This document shows positions 13,506-20,204 of a DNA stretch of 20,204 bases, piece by piece; position 1 is the stretch's first letter; every line of letters starts with the position of its first letter. The DNA lies in contig JAPOOH010000130.1 in assembly GCA_026713505.1 (NCBI GenBank), forward strand, positions 1 through 20,204, read 5' to 3'. The translations under genes and the position numbers were made by a program. The notes beneath the pieces were generated by a model. That model did not search any database and was not told the origin of the DNA. It saw only the letters and a program-made list of their open reading frames with translations. Source of the stretch: Chloroflexota bacterium (GTDB lineage Bacteria; Chloroflexota; Dehalococcoidia; Lucifugimonadales; Australimonadaceae).

Positions 13506-15032
13506 ATGACCACTGTGCGCGTTGCGGAAGGCTCCATCACGCAGTACGAGGCGGACGCCGTCGTCGTCAACCTGTTCGAGGGGGTGACGTCGCCCGGCGG
13601 GGGCACCGGCGCCGTGGACCAGGCGCTGGACGGCGCCATCTCCGCGCTCATCGCGGACAAGGAGATCAGCGGCAGGCAGGGCGAGGCCGTCACCATTCAC
13701 ACGTTCGGCAAGCTGCCGGCCAAACGCGTCGTCGTGGTCGGTCTCGGCAAGCGCGAGAAGTTCGATGCGGACGCGGTGCGGGCCGTCTCCGGCGGCGTGG
13801 CTCGGCGGCTGCGGCAGATGAATGTGAAACGCGCTGCCACCATCGCCCACGGCGCGGGCATCGGCGGCCTGGATGCGGGCGACTCCGCGCAGGCGATGGC
13901 GGAGGGCACCCTCCTCGGCCTCTACGAGTTCAAGCGCTACCGCTCCAGGTCCAACGGCAGCGACGGTGACGACGGCAAGTCGCTCGACGAGATGGTCATC
14001 GTGGAGCGGGACGCGAGCCGCGTGCAGGCGCTGGCCACGGGCGCCGCGAAGGGTGCGCTCCTCGCCGAGTGCGCCATCATCGCGCGCGACCTCGTCAATG
14101 AGCCCGCGAACGTCGTCAACCCCGCGCGCATGGCCGAGGTTGCGACGGAGGTGGCCAACGACGCAGGGCTGCCGATCACCGTGCTGGGGCGCGAAGACAT
14201 GATCGAGCGCGGGATGGGCGCGATGCTGGCCGTGACGCAGGGCAGCGCCAACGAGCCGCGCCTCATCATCATGGAGTACACCGGCGACCCGGAGAACCCG
14301 GAGAATAACGTCGCCATCGTGGGCAAGGGCATCACATTCGACTCCGGAGGGATCTCCATCAAACCCGCGGCCAGCATGTGGGAGATGAAGGGCGACATGA
14401 GCGGCGGCGCGTCTGTCATCGGCGCCATGAAGGGCATCGCCGCGCTGAAGCCGAAGATCAACGTCTTCGGCGTCGTCCCCGCGGTGGAGAACATGCCGTC
14501 CGGCACCGCGCAGCGTCCCGGCGACATCATCCGCGCCATGAACGGCAAGACGATCGAGGTCGACAACACGGACGCTGAGGGGCGGCTCATCCTGGCCGAC
14601 GCCATCTGCTACATCAAGGAGGTCAGGAAGGCGCGCCGGGTCGTGGATATCGCCACGCTCACCGGCGCGGTCGTCGTCGCGCTGGGGCACGTCGCAAGCG
14701 GCGTCATGGGCACGTCGCAGGAGCTCGTGGACTCCGTGCTCACCGCGTCGAAGTCCACCGGCGAGAAGATGTGGCAGCTGCCCCTGTTCGAGGAGTACAA
14801 GCGGCAGAACCGCTCCGACTACGCGGACGTGAAGAACACGGGTGGGCGTCCGGCGGGCAGCATCACCGCGGCGCTCTTCATCGGCGAGTTCACGGAAGAC
14901 GTGGAGTGGGCGCACCTGGACATCGCCGGGACCTTCATGTCGGAGCGCGCGAGCGGCCACGTCGTCAAGGGCGCCACGGGCGTCCCCACCCGCACGCTCG
15001 TGCGGCTCGTGGAAGACCTGGCTGAGGTCTAG
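13506..15032 (+). CDS. pepA: Leucyl aminopeptidase (peptidase family M17)
   Basis: 508 residues, the usual length for cytosolic M17 aminopeptidases. The N-terminal third is the variable regulatory domain. The catalytic domain starts near 185 and has the full two-metal site with canonical spacing: Lys274 and Asp279 in VGKGITFDSGG, Lys286, Asp297 in MKGDMSGG, and Asp356, Glu358 and Arg360 in the signature NTDAEGRL. It removes N-terminal residues, preferably leucine, from peptides. In enterobacteria PepA also binds DNA; whether this one does is unknown. The ATG at 13506 is chosen over GTG at 13491 because GTGAGG in that region serves as its Shine-Dalgarno. Its stop is 13 nt from the stop of the convergent cupin gene, with no terminator between. 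Confidence 0.95.
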   Translation: MTTVRVAEGSITQYEADAVVVNLFEGVTSPGGGTGAVDQALDGAISALIADKEISGRQGEAVTIHTFGKLPAKRVVVVGLGKREKFDADAVRAVSGGVARRLRQMNVKRAATIAHGAGIGGLDAGDSAQAMAEGTLLGLYEFKRYRSRSNGSDGDDGKSLDEMVIVERDASRVQALATGAAKGALLAECAIIARDLVNEPANVVNPARMAEVATEVANDAGLPITVLGREDMIERGMGAMLAVTQGSANEPRLIIMEYTGDPENPENNVAIVGKGITFDSGGISIKPAASMWEMKGDMSGGASVIGAMKGIAALKPKINVFGVVPAVENMPSGTAQRPGDIIRAMNGKTIEVDNTDAEGRLILADAICYIKEVRKARRVVDIATLTGAVVVALGHVASGVMGTSQELVDSVLTASKSTGEKMWQLPLFEEYKRQNRSDYADVKNTGGRPAGSITAALFIGEFTEDVEWAHLDIAGTFMSERASGHVVKGATGVPTRTLVRLVEDLAEV

Positions 15033-15045
15033 GAACCCGAGCCGT

Positions 15046-15450
15046 CTACGTCACCGCGATGCCCGGCGACCCACGCCCCGCCGGGCGAGGCCTCCCCTCC
15101 ACGGGCCGTAGCTGGCTGACTCGGAGGATCTGCAACGGCTCGTCGCTGATGCACTCGAAGCCGTAGCGGGTGTAGCGAGGCGTGTAGATGCCCTCCATGG
15201 GGCTCAGGTCGCCGAAGTGCGTATCGCCCTCGCCGAAGAACCGGGCCTGGCCTGAGAGCACCAGCCAGTAGCCGTCCTGGTCGTTGTGGTAGTGCAGCGC
15301 GTTGCCCTGCCCTCTCTGCATGATCTGGACCGTGCTGACCATGCTGTCGTTGTAGAGCAGGTCGTAGGAGCGGCCCTTCTCCGGACCGCGGTCGCGTGCT
15401 CCGGGATCCGCGGCGCCCGGGTAGTTGAACCGTTTCACCTCGTTCGGCAT
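15046..15450 (-). CDS. Cupin-domain protein, second of a tandem pair
   Basis: 134 residues forming one small beta-barrel (cupin) domain. The first motif is GNALHYHNDQDGYWLVLSG (about 49-67), with the HxH metal pair at His53/His55. The second motif is PRYTRYGFE, where the histidine usual in cupins is replaced by arginine, so the metal site is incomplete or different. The C-terminus LQILRVSQLRPVEG also occurs in its neighbour. It matches the upstream cupin without gaps over about 119 residues at roughly 70% identity by eye. GAGGAGG is placed just before the ATG at 15450. 44 nt separate the two genes, so they are probably cotranscribed. The substrate is unknown; single-domain cupins include isomerases, dioxygenases and sugar- or acid-binding proteins. 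Confidence 0.75.
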   Translation of the reverse strand: MPNEVKRFNYPGAADPGARDRGPEKGRSYDLLYNDSMVSTVQIMQRGQGNALHYHNDQDGYWLVLSGQARFFGEGDTHFGDLSPMEGIYTPRYTRYGFECISDEPLQILRVSQLRPVEGRPRPAGRGSPGIAVT

Positions 15451-15494
15451 GACCTCCTCCTCTCCTCGTGCGTGCTGCCTGGGTCGAAGGCCCG

Positions 15495-15890
15495 CTACGC
15501 GCGCGCCTGCTCCGGTCTCCGTGCCTGGGGCTTGCCCTCCACCGGGCGCAGCTGGCTGATGCGGAGGATTTGCAGAGGCTCGTCGTCGACGCTCTCGAAC
15601 GAATAGCGCGTGTAGCGGGGCATGAAGATGCCCTCCATCGGGCCGAGGTCGCCGTAGTGCGTGTCGCCCTCGCCGGTGAAGCGCGCCTTCCCCGCTAGCA
15701 CCATCCAGTAGCCGTCCTGGTCGTTGTGATGGTGGAGACCGGTGGTCTGCCCCTTCTCCATAACCTGGATGGTGCTTACGACAAGGTGGTTGGAGATCAG
15801 ATCGTACGAACGACCTCGCGTGGGTCCGCGGTCGCGCGCGCTGGGGTCCGCAGGGCCGGGAAACTTGAATCGCCTGACCTCTTCCGCCAT
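15495..15890 (-). CDS. Cupin-domain protein, first of a tandem pair
   Basis: 131 residues starting at the ATG at 15890, which has GAGGAGGG about nine bases upstream; a longer in-frame start at 15962 lacks one and adds residues not shared with the paralogue. The cupin core runs from VVSTIQVMEKG to DEPLQILR. The HxH pair lies in GLHHHNDQDGYWMVLAG, and the second motif reads PRYTRYSFES with arginine in place of the usual histidine, exactly as in the downstream copy. Strongly shared stretches are ARDRGP, GRSYDL, HNDQDGYW, GEGDTH, PMEGI and PRYTRY. The pair is a tandem duplication that has diverged to about 70% identity while keeping these blocks, so both are probably functional. A minus-strand TATAGT lies about 43 nt upstream. 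Confidence 0.75.
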   Translation of the reverse strand: MAEEVRRFKFPGPADPSARDRGPTRGRSYDLISNHLVVSTIQVMEKGQTTGLHHHNDQDGYWMVLAGKARFTGEGDTHYGDLGPMEGIFMPRYTRYSFESVDDEPLQILRISQLRPVEGKPQARRPEQARA

Positions 15891-15933
15891 GGCCTGCCCT
15901 CCTCGCGTGTGCTGCCGGACTGCTTTCACGCAG

Positions 15934-15939
15934 ACTATA
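15934..15939 (-). promoter_or_regulatory. Candidate -10 element for the cupin pair
   Basis: Reads TATAGT on the minus strand, one mismatch from consensus, predicting a start near 15927 and a leader of about 37 nt before the ATG at 15890. No clear -35 is seen. Confidence 0.4.
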
Positions 15940-15998
15940 CCCCTCCGACCTGCAACTCGCACGCGCGGCGAGGGCGTGTTCGAGGGGACAGCAACCCG

Positions 15999-16017
15999 GC
16001 TCCACGGAGAGTGGAGC
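15999..16017. terminator. Perfect hairpin between the small membrane protein gene and the cupin pair
   Basis: GCTCCAC (15999-16005) pairs with GTGGAGC (16011-16017) around GGAGA. A weaker GGAAG-GAGG-CTTCC hairpin lies at 16035-16048, directly after the minus-strand stop at 16051. Either could end the upstream minus-strand transcript; neither has a T-run. Confidence 0.4.
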
Positions 16018-16050
16018 GGAGGTACACGCTTCCCGGAAGGAGGCTTCCTG

Positions 16051-16278
16051 CTACTCCGGCGGGTCGGTGTCGGAGGGAGGCGGCATCGACTGCGCGCGCT
16101 GCAGGGTCAGCCTCCTGTAGTAGGCGAGGACTGAGAAGGAGAGCCAGGATGCCCCGAACGCCGTCATCCCGGCGACGCGCAGGTCCTGTACGCCGTTGTG
16201 GGTCAGTACGACGCCCGCAACGACCATCACGAGACAGAACACCGTAAACCAACGGCCCATCCCCGCCGTCGTCGTCAT
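16051..16278 (-). CDS. Small two-helix membrane protein
   Basis: 75 residues: a short N-terminus (MTTTAGMGRW), a first hydrophobic segment FTVFCLVMVVAGVVLTH (11-27), a polar turn NGVQDLRVAG, a second hydrophobic segment MTAFGASWLSFSVLAYY (38-54), and a basic then proline/acid-rich tail. The layout predicts a membrane hairpin. The ATG at 16278 is preceded by GGGAGGGAG at a somewhat long spacing. The frame stays open much further upstream, through the tRNA and MFS genes, but that extension is a shadow. I do not recognise a family. Its neighbours, the tRNA-His on the opposite strand and the cupin pair, give no clear functional hint. Confidence 0.5.
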   Translation of the reverse strand: MTTTAGMGRWFTVFCLVMVVAGVVLTHNGVQDLRVAGMTAFGASWLSFSVLAYYRRLTLQRAQSMPPPSDTDPPE

Positions 16279-16381
16279 AACCGTCTTCTCCCTCCCAGTA
16301 AGGCCGCAAGACCCCGCGCCACGGGGAGGGAAAGAGTACACGGAGACGCGGGCTGTCGTGAACGAGACAAGGTTGCGGAAT

Positions 16382-16409
16382 GCCGTGGCTTTGGTTCCAG
16401 GGCCACGGC
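16382..16409. terminator. 8-bp hairpin upstream of the tRNA-His promoter
   Basis: GCCGTGGC (16382-16389) pairs with GCCACGGC (16402-16409) around a 12-nt loop. It sits between the tRNA -10 and the minus-strand small gene; its role is unclear. Confidence 0.25.
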
Positions 16410-16424
16410 TCAACGTGCCTCTGC

Positions 16425-16430
16425 TACAAT
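16425..16430 (+). promoter_or_regulatory. -10 element of tRNA-His
   Basis: TACAAT ends 11 nt before the first base of the tRNA. The predicted start falls within a few nucleotides of the mature 5' end, as is common for single tRNA genes. No good -35 is seen. Confidence 0.5.
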
Positions 16431-16441
16431 GAGGCTTCCGT

Positions 16442-16518
16442 GGTGGGCGTGGTCGAGGGGTTAAGACGCCAGGTTGTGGCCCTGGAGATCGAGGGTTCGA
16501 TTCCCTCCGCTCACCCCA
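16442..16518 (+). tRNA. tRNA-His (anticodon GTG)
   Basis: The acceptor strand GTGGGCG (16443-16449) pairs with CGCTCAC (16508-16514), including one G-U pair. The anticodon arm is CCAGG-TTGTGGC-CCTGG with anticodon GTG, and the T arm is GAGGG-TTCGATT-CCCTC (16491-16507). The extra G at 16442 faces C73 at 16515, which is the G-1:C73 identity pair unique to histidine tRNAs, here encoded in the gene. The CCA end (16516-16518) is also encoded. It is an isolated single tRNA between convergent-strand protein genes. Confidence 0.95.
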
Positions 16519-16556
16519 GTTTCCATCTGTCAGAGACTCAGGGCGAACGCGCGCGC

Positions 16557-17834
16557 TCAGCCGTTGGCTGGCCGTGGCCTGCGCGCGAGCAGGAGCAGTG
16601 TGCCCCCGGCGGCGCTCAGCGCGGCGCTGATCGTGAAGATGAGCGAGTAGCTCCCCGTGGCGTCGAACGACCACGCCGCCATCAACGGACCGAGCGAGTT
16701 GCTCAACATCTGCGCGGGCGAGACCATCCCCCGTATCCCCCCGATGGAGTCCCGCCCGAAATAGTCCGCCCACACCACGTTCATCACCGTGAACAGGATG
16801 CCCGTCGCCGCCCCGAACAGCAGCCCGAATGCATACGACAGCAGCGCGTTGTCCGCGAACAGGAACAGCACGATGCTCAGCGCCATGAAGTAGTAGCTCG
16901 CCGCCATCATCCGCTGCACCGGCATGCGTTCGATGGCGAACCCCGCCGCGATGGAGACGGGCATCGATATCAACGGCGAGAGCGACAGAGAGATCACCGC
17001 TGCTTCGCTGGAGACCCCAACGTCCGTGAGGTAGGAGAACCAGTGGAAGTGGATGCTGGTCGTCACGAAACTCTGGATGCTCACTGCCCCCGCGACCAGG
17101 TAGAAGGCGGGCGAGCGAAGCGCCATCCGCCGGTTGAACGACACCTCTCGGGGCGCCGCAGCCGAGCGGCGCTGCCGGGATGCGTCCCGGATGTCCACGC
17201 CGTCCGGCAGCAACCCGTAGTCCTCCGGGCGACGCCGCAGGAACAGCAGCGCGGGCAGCAATGACGACGCCCACACGGTGATACCCATCGCAACCCAGGC
17301 CGACCGCCATGTTCCGACGGTGAGGATGCGCTCCACCATCACCGGGAACGCGATCTGCCCCAGCCGCTGCCCGATGTTCGCGAACGCGCTCGCCCTGCCC
17401 CGCATGACGATGAACCACTTGGGGATGACGACCCCGATGACCATGAAGAACGTGCAGGCGATGATGGTGCGGCCGGCTATCTGCAACGCGAAGTGATGCC
17501 ACAGCTCCTGCACCGCGCCCATCAGCACGAACGTCAGCCCCATCAGCGCGATGGCAACCGACATGACGATGCGCGAGCCGTAGCGGTCCATCAGCGGGCC
17601 GACCACCAGCGACGCCAGCCCGCCCATGAACGAGCCGATGGACATCGGCAGCGTGTACAGAAACCGGCTCCAGCCGAACTCCTCGGTCATCGGTCCCTGG
17701 AACACGCCGAGCACGGGATTCGTCTCGACGCCCCCGGCGAAGGAAATCACCGAGAGCACCGCAACGATGGTCCAACCGTAGAACCAACGCCCCTTTCGCC
17801 GCTGAGGGGTCTGAGGACCCTCAGTCTCGTGCAT
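16557..17834 (-). CDS. MFS transporter (monocarboxylate/oxalate-formate-antiporter-like)
   Basis: 425 residues with the twelve-helix layout of the major facilitator superfamily. A basic N-terminal tail precedes the first helix, GWTIVAVLSVISFAGG (20-35). The loop motif between helices 2 and 3 is GPLMDRYGSRIVM (79-91), the counterpart of G-x-L-a-D-r-x-G-r. TEEFGWSR (50-57) before the second helix is common in the oxalate/formate antiporter and monocarboxylate porter branches, so a small organic acid is a reasonable guess. The substrate is not determined by the sequence. The cytoplasmic loop between helices 6 and 7 (about 185-225) is polar and basic, as usual. ATG at 17834; a CCTCTCCC hairpin lies just upstream. 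Its stop is 38 nt from the end of the opposing tRNA. Confidence 0.85.
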   Translation of the reverse strand: MHETEGPQTPQRRKGRWFYGWTIVAVLSVISFAGGVETNPVLGVFQGPMTEEFGWSRFLYTLPMSIGSFMGGLASLVVGPLMDRYGSRIVMSVAIALMGLTFVLMGAVQELWHHFALQIAGRTIIACTFFMVIGVVIPKWFIVMRGRASAFANIGQRLGQIAFPVMVERILTVGTWRSAWVAMGITVWASSLLPALLFLRRRPEDYGLLPDGVDIRDASRQRRSAAAPREVSFNRRMALRSPAFYLVAGAVSIQSFVTTSIHFHWFSYLTDVGVSSEAAVISLSLSPLISMPVSIAAGFAIERMPVQRMMAASYYFMALSIVLFLFADNALLSYAFGLLFGAATGILFTVMNVVWADYFGRDSIGGIRGMVSPAQMLSNSLGPLMAAWSFDATGSYSLIFTISAALSAAGGTLLLLARRPRPANG

Positions 17835-17845
17835 GGCTCGGTTTC

Positions 17846-17864
17846 CCTCTCCCTTGGGGAGAGG
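17846..17864. repeat. Palindromic intergenic element (CCTCTCCC-TTG-GGGAGAGG)
   Basis: An 8-bp perfect stem with a 3-nt loop in the 87-nt gap between the MDR oxidoreductase stop and the MFS start, followed by a G-rich stretch. It has the look of a dispersed palindromic repeat, and on the minus strand it could also act as a terminator. Only one copy is in this window. Confidence 0.4.
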
Positions 17865-17921
17865 CCGCAGCCTGGAGGGCGGAGGGGGAGTGTGCCCGGC
17901 CGTGCCGGGGACGGGGCCTCA

Positions 17922-18923
17922 TCAGGGCACGGTTATGATGAACTTACCGAAGTGCTCCGATCGCTCCATCTCATCGTGCGCGGCGGCAGCCTCCGACAGC
18001 GGCACCGTCGCGTGGATGGCCGAGCTGATCTGCCCCTTGCCCGCGGCGTCGACGATGCGGCGCAGCTCATCCGTCGAACCCATGAAGGTACCGAACACGC
18101 GCAGCTCCTTGCTGAAGAGCTGGCCCAGGTGGATCTGCGCCTGAAAGCCCGCGGTGACTCCACAGATGCCGTACCGGCCCCCTCGCGCGAGGGCGCCGTA
18201 GGCGTCTTCAAAGAACGCCGCGCCGGTGCTATCGACCACGAGGTCCACGCCGCGCCCGCCGGTCAGCTCCTTCATGCGCTGACCGAGGTCCTCCACCTTG
18301 TAGTTGATGGCGAAGTCCGCACCCAGTTCCTTGGACTTCCGCACCTTCTCGCCCGTGCTCGTCGCCGCGATGCACGTCGCCCCGACGACGCCCTTGATGA
18401 GCTGGATGGCGGCTGTACCGACACCGCTGGACGAGGAGAGCACGATGGCAGTCTCGGTGGGTTGCAGCCTCCCCTCCCGCACCACGATGCCCCATGTCGG
18501 CAGGTAGATGGTCGGCAGCGCCGCGGCCTGCTCGAACGACAGCGAGTCCGGTATCGGCACCACGTTCTCAGCCGGAACGGAAACGAGCTCGGCGTTGGAC
18601 CCCTGCCGGTTCGTGCCGAGCATCTGCGGAGGGCTCGAGCTGCAGAGCGGATTGACGACGACGCGGTCTCCCTCGCTCAGGCCGTCCACGTCCTCGCCCA
18701 CCGCCGCGATCTCCCCGGCGCAGTCGCCGCCGAGGATGCGCGGCATGTCCTCCGGCGCAACCTTCGTGCCCCGCAGACCGGCGCGGGTGTACAGGTCCAG
18801 CCGGTTCAGCGACGCCGCGTGCACGCGGACGAGCACCTCGCCCGGTCCGGCCTCCGGCTCCGGCATGTCGCCGTACTGGATGACGGAGGACCCTCCGTGG
18901 TTCCGTATGAATGCTGCCTTCAC
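17922..18923 (-). CDS. Zinc-independent MDR family oxidoreductase (quinone-oxidoreductase-like)
   Basis: 333 residues of the medium-chain dehydrogenase/reductase superfamily. The N-terminal GroES-like domain runs to about 125, and the Rossmann nucleotide domain contains VLSSSSGVGTAAIQL (161-175). Both zinc sites are missing: position 40 of SLNRLDLYTRAG is Asn where alcohol dehydrogenases have the catalytic Cys, GGDCAGE replaces GHE, and the segment after VVVNPL (CSSSPPQML) lacks the four-cysteine structural zinc lobe. This is the pattern of NADPH quinone oxidoreductase-like and enoyl-reductase-like MDRs; the substrate is not known. The GTG start at 18923 has AGGAGAG seven bases upstream, and residues MKAAFIRNHG match the usual MDR N-terminus. 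Confidence 0.88.
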   Translation of the reverse strand: MKAAFIRNHGGSSVIQYGDMPEPEAGPGEVLVRVHAASLNRLDLYTRAGLRGTKVAPEDMPRILGGDCAGEIAAVGEDVDGLSEGDRVVVNPLCSSSPPQMLGTNRQGSNAELVSVPAENVVPIPDSLSFEQAAALPTIYLPTWGIVVREGRLQPTETAIVLSSSSGVGTAAIQLIKGVVGATCIAATSTGEKVRKSKELGADFAINYKVEDLGQRMKELTGGRGVDLVVDSTGAAFFEDAYGALARGGRYGICGVTAGFQAQIHLGQLFSKELRVFGTFMGSTDELRRIVDAAGKGQISSAIHATVPLSEAAAAHDEMERSEHFGKFIITVP

Positions 18924-18963
18924 CGTTCGCTCTCCTGTTTCATCAGACGTTGTCTCTTCGTGA

Positions 18964-19084
18964 GCACCCCATGTGGAGTGCAGGGGGGTGCCCCACTCTG
19001 CCGGGGGCGTTGGAGTATCTCCCCACGAGCATTCGGGTGGGTGGGAAGGACCACGCCTGTCGGCAAGGGTTACCCCGATACTCC
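18964..19084. repeat. Structured non-coding element with nested inverted repeats
   Basis: GGAGTATC (19012-19019) and GATACTCC (19077-19084) are perfect 8-bp inverted arms 57 nt apart. To the left, GCACCCCATGTGGAGTGC (18964-18981) is a near-perfect palindrome with one mismatched pair, and GGGGTGCCCC follows (19024 side excluded; lies at about 18985-18994). The whole stretch is unlike the flanking genes and has no reading frame of note. It may be a miniature inverted-repeat or dispersed palindromic element. Confidence 0.4.
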
Positions 19085-19099
19085 CTTGCAGAGGGAACG

Positions 19100-19114
19100 G
19101 CGCCCTGTGGGCGC
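19100..19114 (-). terminator. Hairpin at the stop codon of the dienelactone hydrolase gene
   Basis: GCGCCC-TGT-GGGCGC, 6 bp with a 3-nt loop, beginning at the last base of the minus-strand stop codon. No T-run follows, so termination strength is uncertain. Confidence 0.4.
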
Positions 19115-19869
19115 TAGCTCAGGTGCTTCGCGTAGAACGCGAATACCTTCTCCCAGCCGTCCTTGGCCTGCTCCGGACGGTGCGACGTGCCGCTCCAGTT
19201 GAAGAACGCGTGCCCCGCGCCGTCGTAGCGGTGGAACTCGTACTCCTTGCCGTGCTTCTGCAGCTCCGCCTCTATGGCGTTCACCTGCTCGATGTCCGGG
19301 TTCCCGTCGTCGTTGCCGAACAACCCCAGAACGGGACAGCCCATGTTGGACGTCATGTCGATGACCGGAGTCGGCTGATTCTCGTTGATGCGGTCCGGGG
19401 TCGGAATCACGTTGCCGCCCCAGCAGTCGACCGCCGCGTCGAGCTCCAGGTTGCAGCCCGCCATGTAGGCGACGCGCCCGCCGGAGCAGAAGCCGATGAC
19501 GCCCACCTTGCCCGTCGCGTCGTCGCGGGCGCGGATGTAGTCCAGCGCGCCCTGCAGGTCGCCCAGGACGAATGCATCGCGCTGTCCCCCGTCGCCGCGG
19601 ATGCGGGCCGACATCTCAGCGGGGGTCCCGGGGCCCATGCGGTGGTGCAGGTTCGGGCAGACCGCCAGGTAGCCGTGGTGGGCGAACCGGCGCGTCACCT
19701 CTATGCACCACTCGTCCCATCCCGGCATGTGGTGCGCCACCAGCACCGTTGCGAACGGGCCGGGGCCTTCCGGCCTCGCTACGTAAGCGTCTATCTCGTC
19801 GCCGTTGTGTCCGGTGATCTGGACCGTCTGAGTCGTCATTCCCGGGTGCAGGACCGTTACTGCTGCCAT
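19114..19869 (-). CDS. Dienelactone hydrolase family protein
   Basis: 251 residues of the alpha/beta-hydrolase fold, dienelactone hydrolase branch. The nucleophile is Cys128 in GVIGFCSGGR (123-132), the hallmark that separates this group from serine hydrolases. The likely acid is Asp188 in LGLFGNDDGNPD (181-192), and the base is His220 in DGAGHAFFN (216-224). VLVAHHMPGWDEW (42-54) is the oxyanion and lid region. Named members open dienelactone in chlorocatechol breakdown, but most homologues outside such operons have other ester or lactone substrates. No aromatic-degradation gene is nearby, so the substrate is open. ATG at 19869 with GGAGGGAAG seven bases upstream. It is on the same strand as the RidA-like gene, 48 nt behind it, and may share its transcript. 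Confidence 0.9.
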   Translation of the reverse strand: MAAVTVLHPGMTTQTVQITGHNGDEIDAYVARPEGPGPFATVLVAHHMPGWDEWCIEVTRRFAHHGYLAVCPNLHHRMGPGTPAEMSARIRGDGGQRDAFVLGDLQGALDYIRARDDATGKVGVIGFCSGGRVAYMAGCNLELDAAVDCWGGNVIPTPDRINENQPTPVIDMTSNMGCPVLGLFGNDDGNPDIEQVNAIEAELQKHGKEYEFHRYDGAGHAFFNWSGTSHRPEQAKDGWEKVFAFYAKHLS

Positions 19870-19917
19870 GCGCTTCCCTCCTCCGTGTTACTGCTGCGTA
19901 TCCTCCCCCAAGCCCGC

Positions 19918-20204
19918 CTACCCCACGTAGGCAACCGCCTCTATCTCGAGGATGAACTCCGGCCTTGCGAGGCGCGAGACCACCAGGAGTGTGCTCGTCG
20001 GCGGGTTCTCCGGACGGTGCTCCGCCCGCGCAGCGCGCACCGCCTCCAGGTGCTCTTCCCCCACGACGTATACCGTCGTCTTGACGATGTCCCCGAACGT
20101 CCCGCCGACCGATTCGACAGCGGTCCGCAGGTTCTTCATCACCTGCCCTACCTGCGCGGCGGGGTCGCCAACACCCACCACGTCGCCGTTCTCGTCGGAG
20201 GCGG
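19918..20204 (-). CDS. RidA/YjgF family protein (5' end beyond window)
   Basis: The frame is open to the right edge, so the start is missing; 95 codons are visible, about three quarters of a usual 125-130-residue Rid protein. The visible part has the typical layout: GDPAAQVGQVMKNLRTAVESVGGTFGDIVKTTVYV (the helix and strand after the missing first sheet), then ENPPTSTLLVVSRLARPEFILEIEAVAYVG. RidA proper hydrolyses reactive enamines and imines with an arginine in a P-x-R-(S/T) context; here that place reads PTST, so the arginine appears absent. This suggests one of the Rid4-7 type subfamilies, which often belong to catabolic pathways and lack the deaminase activity, although the alignment was made by eye. 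Confidence 0.82.
   Translation of the reverse strand, partial: ASDENGDVVGVGDPAAQVGQVMKNLRTAVESVGGTFGDIVKTTVYVVGEEHLEAVRAARAEHRPENPPTSTLLVVSRLARPEFILEIEAVAYVG

Noticed and set aside
13413..14960. A 515-codon minus-strand frame across pepA
   Set aside because: Antisense to a complete M17 peptidase; composition is His/Arg/Asp-rich with no motif.
15046..15890. The two cupins being one gene split by a frameshift
   Set aside because: Each frame holds a full cupin domain with its own ATG and Shine-Dalgarno, and the two align to each other along their whole length, so they are duplicates.
16051..17787. A 578-codon minus-strand frame reaching through the tRNA-His and the MFS gene
   Set aside because: It crosses a tRNA and overlaps the MFS transporter in another frame. 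Only its last 75 codons, which have their own start and a membrane-hairpin pattern, are kept as a gene.
17493..19202. A 569-codon open frame on the plus strand
   Set aside because: It lies antisense to the MFS and MDR genes. Its translation is rich in Arg, His and Gln with no family motifs, as expected from an antisense frame in GC-rich DNA.

Overview
The window is GC-rich, gene-dense bacterial DNA with no phage, plasmid, CRISPR or intact mobile-element gene. The order rsmH - ftsA - ftsZ - nrdR, without mraZ, ftsL/ftsI or mur genes beside it, together with the mix of small-molecule metabolism genes (MDR dehydrogenase, dienelactone hydrolase, RidA, tandem cupins), suggests a Chloroflexota genome, perhaps of the Dehalococcoidia/SAR202 type. 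This placement is inferred from gene content only and was not tested by phylogeny.

Region 1 (1-5065): a bifunctional homocysteine S-methyltransferase/methylenetetrahydrofolate reductase runs off the left edge on the minus strand. Divergent from it is a short plus-strand operon: an LctP-type lactate/glycolate permease, a 56-residue two-helix membrane protein that starts with TTG, and a SAM-dependent methyltransferase. A class V PLP aminotransferase of the alanine/serine-glyoxylate type converges on this operon with only 2 nt between stop codons.

Region 2 (5066-9676): the cell-division block. A 341-nt regulatory gap is followed by rsmH, ftsA and ftsZ, a strong hairpin, a second promoter region and nrdR. 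FtsA has a shortened 1C subdomain and FtsZ almost no C-terminal linker.

Region 3 (9677-13505): mainly single-gene units on the plus strand: pdxA, proC-yggT (coupled by a GTGA overlap) and degV. Several start just after a near-consensus -10 hexamer, suggesting short or absent leaders. Downstream of the degV terminator lies a 145-bp non-coding segment bounded by inverted TGTCGGA/TCCGACA and holding eight CGACA copies on one helical face (84 bp from first to last, eight turns of 10.5 bp). It is the most unusual structure in the window.

Region 4 (13506-20204): leucyl aminopeptidase on the plus strand converges on a long minus-strand series: two tandemly duplicated cupins, a small membrane protein, an MFS transporter, a zinc-less MDR oxidoreductase, a dienelactone hydrolase and a RidA-family protein cut by the right edge. 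A plus-strand tRNA-His with encoded G-1 and CCA sits between the small membrane protein and the MFS gene. The spacers in this half contain many perfect palindromes, some possibly members of dispersed repeat families.
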